Program-made: the position numbers and the translations under genes
Part shown: positions 33,522 to 43,545 of the stretch, piece by piece
Layout: every line of letters starts with the position of its first letter
How positions within the stretch are numbered: the first letter of the stretch is position 1
Notes under the pieces: model-generated
Told to the model about the DNA's origin: nothing
The model's input: only the letters and a program-made list of their open reading frames with translations
Database searches by the model: none
NCBI RefSeq assembly: GCF_006443095.1
Contig: NZ_VFWZ01000004.1
Span: forward strand, 186,450 to 250,449
DNA from: Aquimarina algicola
GTDB taxonomy: Bacteria > Bacteroidota > Bacteroidia > Flavobacteriales > Flavobacteriaceae
Direction: 5' to 3'
DNA: 64,000 bases

Positions 33522-33915
33522 TGTACTGAGATTATCATTTTAATTATGAAGCCCTTGATTTTTTTAGAATATTATACATTTACGTTTATCTTTTCTCAGG
33601 AAAAAATAAGGAAATAAAACAGTATACTCTTTATTTTGGTTTATGATAAGGTTACTTTTTTATAAACTAATTGGATTTATCATGATTTGCGCACCAAAAA
33701 TACCATTTAGCAATTAAGAAACTACAAATACTATATAAAACGTATATCCAGAGCATGAAAATTATAATTAATCTCAATATATGATACGATATTACAGTTC
33801 ATTTTGTTGATCTCGTATTTAATTATAACCATTGATATTTTGATTAGTTTTGTACAAAGTATCAAACGATGCTTCGATAATTGATTCACTAAGACCATAA
33901 AATCAATGCTAGTAA
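33522..33915. other. Divergent promoter region
   Basis: These 394 bases separate the minus-strand patatin gene from the plus-strand AraC gene and must carry both promoters. Only the plus-strand TAGTTTTG at 33845 is recognisable. I see no small gene. Confidence 0.5.
33845..33852 (+). promoter_or_regulatory. Candidate -7 promoter element of the AraC gene
   Basis: TAGTTTTG matches the TAnnTTTG consensus and lies 64-71 bases upstream of the AraC start codon. The -33 region is AT-rich without an exact TTG at standard spacing. Confidence 0.4.
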
Positions 33916-34773
33916 ATGCGAGAATTTAAATTCGATAAACAAAAGTATGGTTTTGAACTTGATATGGACTTACATACTCTTGATAAGCGTCCTTCTAATT
34001 ATTTTGAATCAGAGGTTCATGTCACAGATTTTTTTGAAGTAATCTTTTTAAAACAAAGCTCTGGAAACATAAGTGTAAAAGATTTTGGTGCTTCTCTTCT
34101 ACCCTATACAATTATATGTAATTCTCCATATCAAAAGAAAACCAATAATATCAACCAACCACAAGGGTATCATTTGGTTTTTAAAGATGATTTTTTGGCA
34201 AATTTTTTCCTTGACAAACTATTCGTATTCAAATTAAACTTTTTCTATAATGCTACCAGTCCTCAATTTTTTCAAATTCACGAAAAAGAATTTACTGCTA
34301 TAGAAGATGTTTTAAAAAATATAATTGCTGAGATCAATGATTTTCGTAATGATAGTCAACATATCATAAGAGCTTTGCTATATTTTGTTTTGACTAAATT
34401 AAATAGGTTATATAGTGAATTCTATAAACTTTACACCATTCCCTCAGGTGATAATATCGCATATATATTCAAGGACGCTCTCGAAAAAAATATTAGACAA
34501 GTTCATCAAGTAGAAGAATATGCAAATTTGCTTAAGGTAGAGCGCAATAGATTAAATAAAATTATTCAAAGACATTATAACCTGACTCCCAAAAAACTAA
34601 TTCAACATCGATTGCTTCAAGAAATCAAAACAGAGCTTCTATATACAGATAAGACGATTTCAGAAATAGCATCAGAATTGCATTTTAGTGAACCTAATAA
34701 TTTATCAAGGTTTTTTCAAAAACATGAAGAAATTAGTCCTTTACATTTTAGGCAAAATCGCAAAAGGATATAA
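33916..34773 (+). CDS. AraC-family transcriptional regulator
   Basis: The 285 residues have an N-terminal ligand-sensing half (about 1-170, cupin-like with YHLVFKDDFLANFF near 75-90). The C-terminal double helix-turn-helix region spans about 185-280. The second helix-turn-helix contains KTISEIASELHFSEPNNLSRFFQK and the ending EISPLHFRQNRK, a good match to the AraC signature. It probably controls the phosphodiesterase gene 65 bases downstream on the same strand, or itself. The inducer is unknown. Confidence 0.9.
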   Translation: MREFKFDKQKYGFELDMDLHTLDKRPSNYFESEVHVTDFFEVIFLKQSSGNISVKDFGASLLPYTIICNSPYQKKTNNINQPQGYHLVFKDDFLANFFLDKLFVFKLNFFYNATSPQFFQIHEKEFTAIEDVLKNIIAEINDFRNDSQHIIRALLYFVLTKLNRLYSEFYKLYTIPSGDNIAYIFKDALEKNIRQVHQVEEYANLLKVERNRLNKIIQRHYNLTPKKLIQHRLLQEIKTELLYTDKTISEIASELHFSEPNNLSRFFQKHEEISPLHFRQNRKRI

Positions 34774-34838
34774 ATTTTACATAAATAGATAGCCTATCAA
34801 CCTTTTTTTTGGCCAACCTTTGTATCAAAAAAATAGAA

Positions 34839-36755
34839 ATGATCAAAAAGGCGATACTAGTTAAATGTGTTTTTATAGCAATATCTCTTCTACATACACA
34901 TGTAATAATTGCTCAAGAATCAAAGTCTCCTAAGGTAATTCTTATTTCGGTAGATGGGGCTGCAGATTGGATTCTAGATGATCTTCTTCGTCGCAAAGTG
35001 CTGCCAAAAGATGGGGCTTTTGCTCAAATGAAAACAAAAGGAGCTTATGCAGAGCGAATGATTCCTGTTGGGATTAGTGCAACAGCAGTCTCTCATATTT
35101 CTTTATTTACAGGAACACATCCAAACAAGCATGGTATAGTTGGCAATAACATCCTCTTACAAGGTGATACCATCAAAAGCCCTAGAGCTACATCTGGTTT
35201 TATTGCCCCAATCAAAGCAGAAACCATATGGAAAGCAGCCACAAGACAAGGAAAAAAAGTAATCAATATAAATACTGTTGGTCAAGATAATAAAAATACA
35301 AATCGACAAGGCACTTACACTCTGGGATATGGTAAAAGAATAGCAAGGTCTTCGGTATCAAAATTAGCACCAATACCAGAAGGCAATTTTAAGACTAAAA
35401 AATATGAGCATGTCAAATCTTTAAAACCCGCTAATTTTTTAGGGTATAAACTAATTTCCGGAAAAGAGTTGACAGTAAATTGCTTTGCTGTAGATACTTC
35501 TTTTGATGATATTGAAAATTATGATGCGATATTACTTGATTTTGACAAAGACATCTCTAATGGATACTTAGGAGAGCTTAAACCTAATACATGGTCAGAA
35601 ATTCAGTTTGATGTTCAGAACCAAAAAGTATCAAGTTGGTCTTACCTAGCAGATTTTGACCATAAATCAGCTACCGCAAATGTATACCTTGGCGCTATTG
35701 GATACAACCCTTCAGGTCCAGAAGAATTTAAAACAAGAATGGAAACTGAAGTTGGTATATGGCCTTGCGAACAAGATAACATAAAATTAAGTGAAGGACT
35801 TATTACAGAAAAAATGTGGCTTGATCAGGCCGAAAGACTTGCTCTGTTTTATCAAAAACTAATTTTAGCAAACTTACATCAAGACAACTGGGATCTGCTT
35901 TCTGGATATTTTACACTTATTGATGATGTACAACATCGTTTTTTACTAAAAGATAAAAGACAACTTGATTATGACCTTGAAAACGGAGCACGAAAAAAAC
36001 GATATGACCAGTATGTAGAATGGGCGTATAAAACTATAGATACGTTGCTTTTAGAATTAATACAAAATGCTCCAAAAGACACTAATTTTTTAATCGTTTC
36101 TGATCATGGCGTTGCTCCTATACATTCTATTGTACTCGCAAATAATGTTTTAGAAGAAGCAGGTATTACAGTACAAGGAAAAAATATAGAAGCAAGAGCT
36201 TATAGTACCGGTCCGGCAGCTCATATCTACATCAACTTAAAAGATAGACAAGGGCAAGGGGTAGTTTCAAAAGAAGAGTTTACACAATATGTAGATAAGA
36301 TTGTCAAAATATTCAAAAATCTAAAAGACAAAAAAACAGGTGTATCTATTTTTCCTATTGTACTAAAATCATCTGAGTTAGATCATTTACATCTGGATGA
36401 CAATAGTCGTGCAGGAGATGTTTTTATAAGTGCAAGAACTGGATGGTCGATTTCTTCTAAAATAAGACCAAAGGTTCCTGGTATAGTTCCTAATTCATTC
36501 AATCAAGATGCTTATGCACACCTTGATATAGAAACACAGCATTTTTTAGCCTCAGGGTTTATGAACGAAACAGGACTTGGAGTACATGGTAATCCCGGTA
36601 ATCAAAGAGAAATGAATTCAATTTTTTATGCTATCGGTCCAAATATAAAAAACAAAAATGTAGGACAAATACATAGTTTAGACATTGTTCCTACAATAGC
36701 AGATTTATTAGAAATAATACCTCCAGACAAAGCAAAAGGAAAAAGTGTATTCTAA
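34839..36755 (+). CDS. Secreted nucleotide pyrophosphatase/phosphodiesterase-type alkaline phosphatase superfamily protein
   Basis: From the ATG at 34839 the product has 638 residues with a signal peptide (MIKKAILVKCVFIAISLLHTHVIIAQ); an upstream TTG at 34809 would spoil this. Metal ligands of the superfamily are visible: Asp in LISVDGAADW, the nucleophile region ATAVSHISLFTGTHPNKHGIVGN, the Asp/His pair in LIDDVQHRF, SDHGVAP, and a late His in GVHGNPG. The family hydrolyses phosphodiester or pyrophosphate bonds (nucleotides, phospholipid head groups) in the periplasm or outside the cell. The nucleophile position (Thr or Ser) cannot be fixed without an alignment. It follows an AraC regulator that probably governs it. 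Confidence 0.88.
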   Translation: MIKKAILVKCVFIAISLLHTHVIIAQESKSPKVILISVDGAADWILDDLLRRKVLPKDGAFAQMKTKGAYAERMIPVGISATAVSHISLFTGTHPNKHGIVGNNILLQGDTIKSPRATSGFIAPIKAETIWKAATRQGKKVININTVGQDNKNTNRQGTYTLGYGKRIARSSVSKLAPIPEGNFKTKKYEHVKSLKPANFLGYKLISGKELTVNCFAVDTSFDDIENYDAILLDFDKDISNGYLGELKPNTWSEIQFDVQNQKVSSWSYLADFDHKSATANVYLGAIGYNPSGPEEFKTRMETEVGIWPCEQDNIKLSEGLITEKMWLDQAERLALFYQKLILANLHQDNWDLLSGYFTLIDDVQHRFLLKDKRQLDYDLENGARKKRYDQYVEWAYKTIDTLLLELIQNAPKDTNFLIVSDHGVAPIHSIVLANNVLEEAGITVQGKNIEARAYSTGPAAHIYINLKDRQGQGVVSKEEFTQYVDKIVKIFKNLKDKKTGVSIFPIVLKSSELDHLHLDDNSRAGDVFISARTGWSISSKIRPKVPGIVPNSFNQDAYAHLDIETQHFLASGFMNETGLGVHGNPGNQREMNSIFYAIGPNIKNKNVGQIHSLDIVPTIADLLEIIPPDKAKGKSVF

Positions 36756-36844
36756 ATATAGAATCTTTATGCTATTATAACTTTAAAATATTAGTAACTA
36801 ATGAAGTAAACCTAATCATTTTCACTGTAAACAGGGATATAAGA

Positions 36845-36852
36845 TAGATTTG
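36845..36852 (+). promoter_or_regulatory. Candidate -7 promoter element upstream of the first tandem paralogue
   Basis: TAGATTTG matches TAnnTTTG and lies 49-56 bases upstream of the ATG at 36901. The -33 box is not clear. Confidence 0.4.
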
Positions 36853-36900
36853 TATATGGTTATTTTTACATGACGAATCTACTTTAAATCCAATTTTCAA

Positions 36901-38055
36901 ATGAAGAGCATATTAAAATTCCTATTCAAATTATTAGTCGTTGCAAGTTGTATAATGATACTATTAATTGGAGGTTTAGAAATCAATAAATACTTAACTG
37001 ATTATAGTAAAGAAGCAGAACAAAAACGAGAATTATATGAGATAAGACTTAAGCTTATTGAAGAGGTAGATACAAATTATAGAATATTAAAATCTATTGT
37101 TCCCAAATGGAATCGTTTCTATGCTGAACTTAGCCTTAAAAGAGATAGGGATACTGTACAACATAAAGAAATAGAACCAAAAGATTTTTTGATAGTACAC
37201 CAACAATTATTTCATTTTAATCATGAAATTGACAAAATTGAATCTCATAAATGGGAAACTTATAAATATAAAATATCAGACCTTGGTAAATATCAAGACA
37301 CAGAAGATCTGATGCAATGGAGGCAAGAAAAATCTCATATGATTACAAAAACATATATACTGCAAGAGCAATTAATGTACGATTTAGAAGAGTTGAATAA
37401 AGCTTCTCATGATATACTCGCATTTAGTAATAGTAAAATCTATACAGATAATACCAATATTCAATATAACTTTGAATATAAGAAGTTTTACTATTATCTA
37501 AACAAAGTCGATAAAAGCATCTATAATCTGTTAAAACATCAATATGCAGACAACCTTAATCATCTCATCAGAACTTCTAGCGAACTCCGTAATAGATATC
37601 GAAACATTTTATTAGAAAAAGAGTATTATAAGCTTGAGACACAGAAAGAAAATGCCGTCGACACAATATCTATAGCTTTACAAAAATGTATGGCACAAAA
37701 GAAAAATAACGGTATCAATATGAATAACTTTAAATATTATACAAAACAAAAAGATGATCAACTGTTAGTATTACTAAAAAAACAAGATAGTACCCATAAA
37801 ATATCCAAACAATCAAGAACAGAATTAGTAGACAATGTAAATACTTGTTTAAAAGATTTGAAATTGCAAGACGTTGCCGCATATTATATTTCTATTCAAC
37901 TTGACGACTATGATTATATTATAAAAACACCTGATATAGAAATCATTGAAAAAACAAAAAACAATGAAACCTACACATTTCAATTACAATATTTTTATAG
38001 GAATCAGGTAATAGAAGAATTTTTTGTTGATAACATTTGGTATCCGAAAGAGTAA
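36901..38055 (+). CDS. Membrane-anchored protein of unknown function, tandem paralogue 1
   Basis: The 384 residues have one N-terminal membrane segment (LLVVASCIMILLIGGLEI) and then a largely helical, charged ectodomain or cytoplasmic domain. It is clearly related to the next gene: both have KLIEEVDTNYRILK or NLIEELGNNYYNLK after the membrane segment, then PKWNRFYAELSLKRDRDT or PVWNNLYAKLTLNKERDT. Both end VIEEFFVDNIWYPKE or VLEEFDINKIWYPKE. I do not recognise the family. The pair appears to be the result of an old tandem duplication, since much of the middle has diverged. Confidence 0.78.
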   Translation: MKSILKFLFKLLVVASCIMILLIGGLEINKYLTDYSKEAEQKRELYEIRLKLIEEVDTNYRILKSIVPKWNRFYAELSLKRDRDTVQHKEIEPKDFLIVHQQLFHFNHEIDKIESHKWETYKYKISDLGKYQDTEDLMQWRQEKSHMITKTYILQEQLMYDLEELNKASHDILAFSNSKIYTDNTNIQYNFEYKKFYYYLNKVDKSIYNLLKHQYADNLNHLIRTSSELRNRYRNILLEKEYYKLETQKENAVDTISIALQKCMAQKKNNGINMNNFKYYTKQKDDQLLVLLKKQDSTHKISKQSRTELVDNVNTCLKDLKLQDVAAYYISIQLDDYDYIIKTPDIEIIEKTKNNETYTFQLQYFYRNQVIEEFFVDNIWYPKE

Positions 38056-38304
38056 CAAAAAGTATTTCATTATTGAACATTAGTAAGTTCATAATTTTCA
38101 TATCTTATTTACACTTCTATGATATTTTAATAAAAAGCATTCTATAATAATCTTAGTGCTATTAGTAACTAGATTATTAATTCTTTTATCTGCATCATGA
38201 ACAACAAACAGTATTATATCTAAAAAAAATAAGGTTAATTCATCAATGAGACGAATCTTATTTAAAAAAATACAGATATACTCACTGGTCTAACTAAAAT
38301 ATAT

Positions 38305-39411
38305 ATGAAAATTCTATCAGAAAAAATATCTAACATTTTAGTCATTTTTAACTTCATCATTGTTGTAGTGATTGGTGGTATTTGGGTAATACATCATTTT
38401 TCATCCAAAAAACAAAAAGAACAAGAGTTGTTGCATGCAAAAACCAATCTTATTGAAGAGTTGGGAAATAATTATTATAATTTAAAAAACATTGCACCTG
38501 TTTGGAATAATCTGTATGCAAAGCTAACACTTAACAAAGAGCGAGACACTTCTGACTATAAAAGATATACTATAAAACAGTTTGAATCCAGTGGAAGAAA
38601 TCATGTCATTAATACTTTGAATAATTTTAAAAACGAAAATTGGAAGTTTTATAACACTAAGATCATCGAGAATTATTCAACAAGCTATGAAATAAAAGAA
38701 TTAATTCATCTTTACCAAAATCAGAATAATGTAAAAAATTACGCACAGGAGCTTTTAAAAATTCATCATACTATTATTAATACTAACCAAAAAAAAGATA
38801 GTATTGCAGAATATGATAAGAGGTACTATTTATATTTTCAATACTTAAGGAAAATAGATCAAACACTATTAGATATGAGTTATCAATACGAATCGGTATT
38901 GAAATATTTGATTAATTCTTCTGATATTTTAAAAAATAAAGCTCAACAACAACTTTTAAATGCTAAGTATTACAATTTTACTAATCAAAATACTACCACT
39001 ATTGCTGCTACGGCTCAAATATTAAAACAATGTTTTGATCAATCCGACAGTAAAGATATTGTGACAGAAACCATCAAATATTATGTAGATCTAAACACCA
39101 AAAATGTTGATCATAAACTTCTTGTCATGGTCGATATTTCAGATAGTTCAAATATCATAGCAACTACGCAATCTCGCAGAGATATACTCAACAAAATATA
39201 TGATTGTGTTATACATCTAGGACTAGAAAATGTGAATGAATATTATGTTTGTATAAAAATAGGAGATTATGATCATCTTATAAAAACTCCAAATTATCAA
39301 TCTATAGCAACCATGCATAATAATGAAAATCTCTATCATTTGATTCCTTTCTTTGGCGATCAAGTCCTAGAAGAATTTGATATAAATAAAATATGGTACC
39401 CTAAAGAGTAA
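38305..39411 (+). CDS. Membrane-anchored protein of unknown function, tandem paralogue 2
   Basis: The 368 residues have the same plan as the preceding gene: a short N-terminus, a membrane segment (ILVIFNFIIVVVIGGIWVI), then a long helical region, a CxxxLxLENVNEYYVCIKIGDYDHLIKTP segment mirrored by the neighbour's LKLQDVAAYYISIQLDDYDYIIKTP, and the shared IWYPKE ending. It is 249 bases downstream of its paralogue with no gene between. The function is unknown. Conservation of the two ends and the DYDxxIKTP motif suggests these are the functional parts. Confidence 0.78.
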   Translation: MKILSEKISNILVIFNFIIVVVIGGIWVIHHFSSKKQKEQELLHAKTNLIEELGNNYYNLKNIAPVWNNLYAKLTLNKERDTSDYKRYTIKQFESSGRNHVINTLNNFKNENWKFYNTKIIENYSTSYEIKELIHLYQNQNNVKNYAQELLKIHHTIINTNQKKDSIAEYDKRYYLYFQYLRKIDQTLLDMSYQYESVLKYLINSSDILKNKAQQQLLNAKYYNFTNQNTTTIAATAQILKQCFDQSDSKDIVTETIKYYVDLNTKNVDHKLLVMVDISDSSNIIATTQSRRDILNKIYDCVIHLGLENVNEYYVCIKIGDYDHLIKTPNYQSIATMHNNENLYHLIPFFGDQVLEEFDINKIWYPKE

Positions 39412-39501
39412 TAAGCAGTCATTTTCATTATAAAACGTTGACATAATCATGATTTTTATACTTTCTTATGTATATACTTCACGATATTTGAATAAAAAAA
39501 C

Positions 39502-41778
39502 GTGAAACACATATTTATCTTTTTAGTACTCTTCTCAAATCTTTGGGGGTATTCGCAATCTAAGGTTAAAGGAATCATACTTGATGCATCAAATAATACT
39601 CCTTTACTTAATGTACAAATTACAAATACAGAAACAAATACTATAGTTTTTACGAATCCCAGAGGAGAATTCTCAATAGCTGCTGGTAGTATTGAAATCT
39701 ACAAAGAAGGATATAAACAAATAAATATTCAGGTTGACAAAGAAGAAATCACAATTCTTTTACAGAAAACCACTACAAATCTTGAAGAAGTTACAATTAA
39801 TAGTTTTTCTATCCCAAATCAGCAAAAATATGCAACAGATGCTGTTACAGTATTAGATACCGATAATATCAATCGCAGTAACCCTATTGAGCTACATCCC
39901 ATTTTGAATAGAGTTCCCGGAGTGTTTATGCAAAATGCAACCCTAAACACAAATCGAATTACAATTAGAGGAATTGGTGCTCGAAACCTTTTTGGTACAG
40001 CCAATATTAGAGCGTATTTTGGTGATATTCCACTTACAGATGGTAATGGCGAATCGGCTATAGAGGATTTAGAATTAGGTGCATTGTCTACTATAGAAAT
40101 TCATAAAGGTCCATCATCAAGCAGTTACGGTGTAGGATTAGGGGGTACTATACTATTTCATCCAGAATTTACAAAACCTCAAGAGCAATACGCTTCAGTA
40201 TCTTCTACATTTGGTAGTTATGGATTAAAAAGATTTCTTGTTCAAGCAGCATTAGCAACAGAATCATCTAACATAAACATCGTATATAGTAACAACCAAA
40301 ATGATGGTTATCGTGACAATAACAATTATGATCGAAATACGATTTCTATAGCATCTAAAATTTCTTTGGGTAAAAAAGATAATCTCACTGTATTAGGCAG
40401 CTATGTGAATCTAAAAGCAGAAATCCCTAGTTCTCTTAATCAAGAAGATTTTGATGACAATCCCAGGCAAGCTGCATTCACCTGGGGACGTTCACAAGCT
40501 TTTGAAGATGTAGACTTTGCCATTTTAGGGCTTACCTGGAAGCATGATTACTCCCCTTCACTATCACAACACACTAGTATATTTGGATCTGTAAAACAAA
40601 ATTATGAGCCTAGGCCTTTTAATATATTAGAAGAAGATTCATATACATTTGGGATCAGAAGTAGGATACTTGGTACGTTCACCATTGCACAGCAAAAAAT
40701 CAACTGGACAGCCGGAGGAGAATTGTTTTTGGACACTTATAATGCTCAAACTTTCGAAAATCTATTCGAAGACTTCCCTCCCGAAACAGGAAGTGTGCAA
40801 GGAAGCAGAATCTCTGATCTTGATGAAGATAGAAGTTACTACAATCTCTTTGCCGAAGCCAATTATGAGATCAATCAAAAACTAAAATTAAACATTGGAG
40901 TCAATCTCAATCAAACATTTTTTGATATCAAAGACAGATTTTTGACTGATCAAAACGACAGTTCCGGTACTTTTGACTTTGATCCTATTGTATCTCCAAA
41001 AATTGGAGTTAATTATACCTTAAACTCAACTTTTACTCTATTTGGAAATATTTCACACGGTTTTTCTACTCCAACAGCATCAGAAACACTATTGCCTGAT
41101 GGAATTTTTAATCCTGATCTTAAACCCGAAATCGGATGGAATTATGAAGTAGGTACGAGGTATAAGCTATTTAATAACAAACTATATGGTTCTCTATCTG
41201 TGTATTCATTACAAGTACGAGATCTTTTAGTAACAAGAAGAACAACAGAGGATAATTTCTTTGCCATTAATGCGGGTAAAACCGAACACAATGGTATTGA
41301 AGCAGAAGCATACTACAATATTATTACATCAGACACATGGCAATTACGCTTTTGGGGTAATATCTCTTTATATGACTATACATTTAAAGATTTTGTAGAT
41401 CTTGACGATGACTTTTCAGGAAATGACCTTACAGGTGCTCCCTCTCATGTTTTTAACACTGGTATTGACCTTATCAGTCAAAAGGGATTTTATGGAAATT
41501 TAAATCTTCAAACAGTGAGTACTATTCCTGCTAATGATGCTAATACTGTTTTTAGTGATCATTATGAGTTAATTCATGGAAAAATTGGGTTTAAATCAAA
41601 TATTGGCTCACATCTTACCTACGATTTGTTTTTAGGTGCAAATAATATCCTGGACACAAAATATGCATCTCAATTACAAATCAATGCAAGAGGATTTGGC
41701 GGTAACGCTCCAAGATATTTTTATCCTGGATTACCATTTAATATGTATGGAGGGATTAACATAAATTATAGGCTATAA
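39502..41778 (+). CDS. TonB-dependent receptor, candidate PQQ transporter
   Basis: The 758 residues start from a GTG at 39502 (no ATG is near) with a signal peptide (MKHIFIFLVLFSNLWGYSQ). A carboxypeptidase-D-regulatory-like domain follows (KVKGIILDASNNTPLLNVQI), then the plug (LNRVPGVFMQNATLNTNRITIRGIGARNLFG) and a 22-strand barrel ending in INYRL. The plug motif RGxGARxxFGxxxxR resembles my memory of E. coli YncD/PqqU, the TonB-dependent PQQ importer. The next gene is a PQQ-dependent dehydrogenase, 39 bases downstream, and no PQQ synthesis genes are nearby. PQQ uptake is therefore a reasonable hypothesis; siderophore or other substrates remain possible. Confidence 0.88.
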   Translation: MKHIFIFLVLFSNLWGYSQSKVKGIILDASNNTPLLNVQITNTETNTIVFTNPRGEFSIAAGSIEIYKEGYKQINIQVDKEEITILLQKTTTNLEEVTINSFSIPNQQKYATDAVTVLDTDNINRSNPIELHPILNRVPGVFMQNATLNTNRITIRGIGARNLFGTANIRAYFGDIPLTDGNGESAIEDLELGALSTIEIHKGPSSSSYGVGLGGTILFHPEFTKPQEQYASVSSTFGSYGLKRFLVQAALATESSNINIVYSNNQNDGYRDNNNYDRNTISIASKISLGKKDNLTVLGSYVNLKAEIPSSLNQEDFDDNPRQAAFTWGRSQAFEDVDFAILGLTWKHDYSPSLSQHTSIFGSVKQNYEPRPFNILEEDSYTFGIRSRILGTFTIAQQKINWTAGGELFLDTYNAQTFENLFEDFPPETGSVQGSRISDLDEDRSYYNLFAEANYEINQKLKLNIGVNLNQTFFDIKDRFLTDQNDSSGTFDFDPIVSPKIGVNYTLNSTFTLFGNISHGFSTPTASETLLPDGIFNPDLKPEIGWNYEVGTRYKLFNNKLYGSLSVYSLQVRDLLVTRRTTEDNFFAINAGKTEHNGIEAEAYYNIITSDTWQLRFWGNISLYDYTFKDFVDLDDDFSGNDLTGAPSHVFNTGIDLISQKGFYGNLNLQTVSTIPANDANTVFSDHYELIHGKIGFKSNIGSHLTYDLFLGANNILDTKYASQLQINARGFGGNAPRYFYPGLPFNMYGGININYRL

Positions 41779-41817
41779 ACAAAAATTCTTTGTATTTTTC
41801 AAAAGCAAATCGATCTT

Positions 41818-42933
41818 ATGAAGAATTCATTTTTTTTGTTTTTTTTCTTGTTTCTTACACTACTGTCTTGTGCTCAAGAGAAAAAAAACGACATCCCATT
41901 AGAAGAAGACCCAAAAAATTACACCGTAGAAACAGTTGTACCTGATCTCTTTATCCCTTGGGGGATGACCTGGTTACCAGATGGCAGCATGTTGATTACA
42001 GAAAAAAGTGGTGAATTGATTCATTTCAAAAATGGAACAAAAAATCAAATCACTAATGTGCCTGAGGTATACAATCGTAATCAAGGAGGTTTGTTAGATA
42101 TTGAACTACATCCCAAATATGAAGAAAATGGATGGTTATACATTACCTACTCTTCAAAAGAAGGAACAGAAAAAGGAGGAAACACTGCCTTAATAAGAGC
42201 CAAATTAAAAAATAATCAACTTACCAATATAGAAAAACTATACAAAGGTCTACCTAATACTACCAAAGGGCACCATTTTGGTTCCAGAATAGAATTTGAT
42301 CAGGATGGGTACTTATATTTCTGTATCGGGGATCGAGGCAATAGAGATGTGAACCCTCAAGATATTACCAAAGATGGAGGAAAAATATATCGCCTACATG
42401 ATGATGGTAGCATTCCCAAAGACAATCCTTTTATAAATAAAGAAAGTGCAAAAAAGGCTGTATTTTCTTACGGTCATCGCAATCCGCAGGGTATGGCAAT
42501 TCATCCCAATGGTACAATTTGGGTTCATGAGCATGGTCCAAAAGGTGGTGATGAAATCAACCCTATCAAAAAAGGTGCAAACTATGGCTGGCCTGTTATC
42601 ACATACGGTAGAAATTATAGCGGTACATCAATAACCGATATCACTGCAAAAGAAGGAATGGAACAACCATTGTATTATTGGCTACCATCGATTGCTCCAA
42701 GTGGAATGGATTTTATTACCAGTGATATATACCCCAATTGGAAAAACAATCTGCTTGTCGGCTCTCTAAAGTTTCAATATTTAGAACTACTAGAGATTAA
42801 TAATAACAAAGTCACCAGCCGAAAAAAATTAGTAGATGGTATGGGTAGGGTAAGAAATGTAAGACAAGGGCCGGATGGATATATTTATGTAGCTATAGAA
42901 AATAAAGGCATTGTAAAAATAATTCCAAATTAA
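41818..42933 (+). CDS. PQQ-dependent sugar dehydrogenase (lipoprotein)
   Basis: The 371 residues begin with a lipoprotein signal peptide (FFLFLTLLSC). The six-bladed propeller of soluble aldose-sugar dehydrogenases is evident: PWGMTWLPDGSMLITEKSG, KGHHFGSRIEFDQDGYLYFCIGD (catalytic His region), GHRNPQGMAIHPNGTIWVHEHGPKGGDEINPI and GANYGWPVITYG. The family oxidises aldoses at the periplasmic or outer face using pyrroloquinoline quinone and calcium. It lies between a TonB-dependent receptor and a cytochrome c gene (12 bases downstream), which is the expected electron acceptor. The natural sugar is unknown. Confidence 0.93.
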   Translation: MKNSFFLFFFLFLTLLSCAQEKKNDIPLEEDPKNYTVETVVPDLFIPWGMTWLPDGSMLITEKSGELIHFKNGTKNQITNVPEVYNRNQGGLLDIELHPKYEENGWLYITYSSKEGTEKGGNTALIRAKLKNNQLTNIEKLYKGLPNTTKGHHFGSRIEFDQDGYLYFCIGDRGNRDVNPQDITKDGGKIYRLHDDGSIPKDNPFINKESAKKAVFSYGHRNPQGMAIHPNGTIWVHEHGPKGGDEINPIKKGANYGWPVITYGRNYSGTSITDITAKEGMEQPLYYWLPSIAPSGMDFITSDIYPNWKNNLLVGSLKFQYLELLEINNNKVTSRKKLVDGMGRVRNVRQGPDGYIYVAIENKGIVKIIPN

Positions 42934-42945
42934 GAGTATTAGCAT

Positions 42946-43410
42946 ATGAAATTATATTTGAGAAAAGCAGTAACTATAATAAGTCTCACCTTTGTGGTTC
43001 TCATATTTGCATGGACACAACAAAGTAAATCTCAAACCAATAATAATGACTATATAGTATATAGTTCTCAAAACTCAGAATTAAAAGAAAGTATTGCTCG
43101 TGGTAGAGAAGTATATATGGATTTTTGCATGCAATGTCATCTCCCGGACGGAAAAGCAACACCCAATACATTTCCACCACTTGCTGGATCAGATTGGTTG
43201 AGTACTAAACGAAAAGAAAGCATTTATGCTGTAAAATATGGATTAAGGGGTGCTATCGAAGTGAATGGCAAAACATACAATGGAGCAATGATGCCTTTAG
43301 GACTAGAAGATGAAGAAATTGCTGATGTCTTAAATTATGTCATGAACAGCTGGGGAAATACACAAAAACAAATGGTAACTGTAGAAGAAGTAAACGCTAT
43401 TAAGAAATAA
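42946..43410 (+). CDS. Membrane-anchored or periplasmic c-type cytochrome
   Basis: The 154 residues have an N-terminal signal or anchor (AVTIISLTFVVLIFAWT), one haem-binding CMQCH at residues 61-65, and a methionine sixth ligand in GAMMPLG (Met115 or Met116). The fold is class I cytochrome c. It probably accepts electrons from the PQQ-dependent dehydrogenase encoded 12 bases upstream and passes them to the respiratory chain. Confidence 0.93.
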   Translation: MKLYLRKAVTIISLTFVVLIFAWTQQSKSQTNNNDYIVYSSQNSELKESIARGREVYMDFCMQCHLPDGKATPNTFPPLAGSDWLSTKRKESIYAVKYGLRGAIEVNGKTYNGAMMPLGLEDEEIADVLNYVMNSWGNTQKQMVTVEEVNAIKK

Positions 43411-43545
43411 ACTTAGAACATCCACCATTCCTCATACATTTTTATAAGCTACTTTTTTGCTTTATCTTAAAAGAAAATTATAATAGTCTTTGGGTAATAA
43501 TATAAATTACATCTGACGTTATAATAGAATAATAATAATCTACAG

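Noticed and set aside
34771..34811. Terminator after the AraC gene (GATAG-C-CTATC followed by a T run)
   Set aside because: The loop would be a single base, so the hairpin cannot form properly.
36746..36766. Small inverted repeat ATTCTA-AATA-TAGAAT at the phosphodiesterase stop codon
   Set aside because: The stem is short and AT-only and lacks a T tract.
39495..39512. Half-site of parS (CGTGAAACA) at the TonB receptor start
   Set aside because: The left half is a run of A, so the palindrome needed for ParB is missing.
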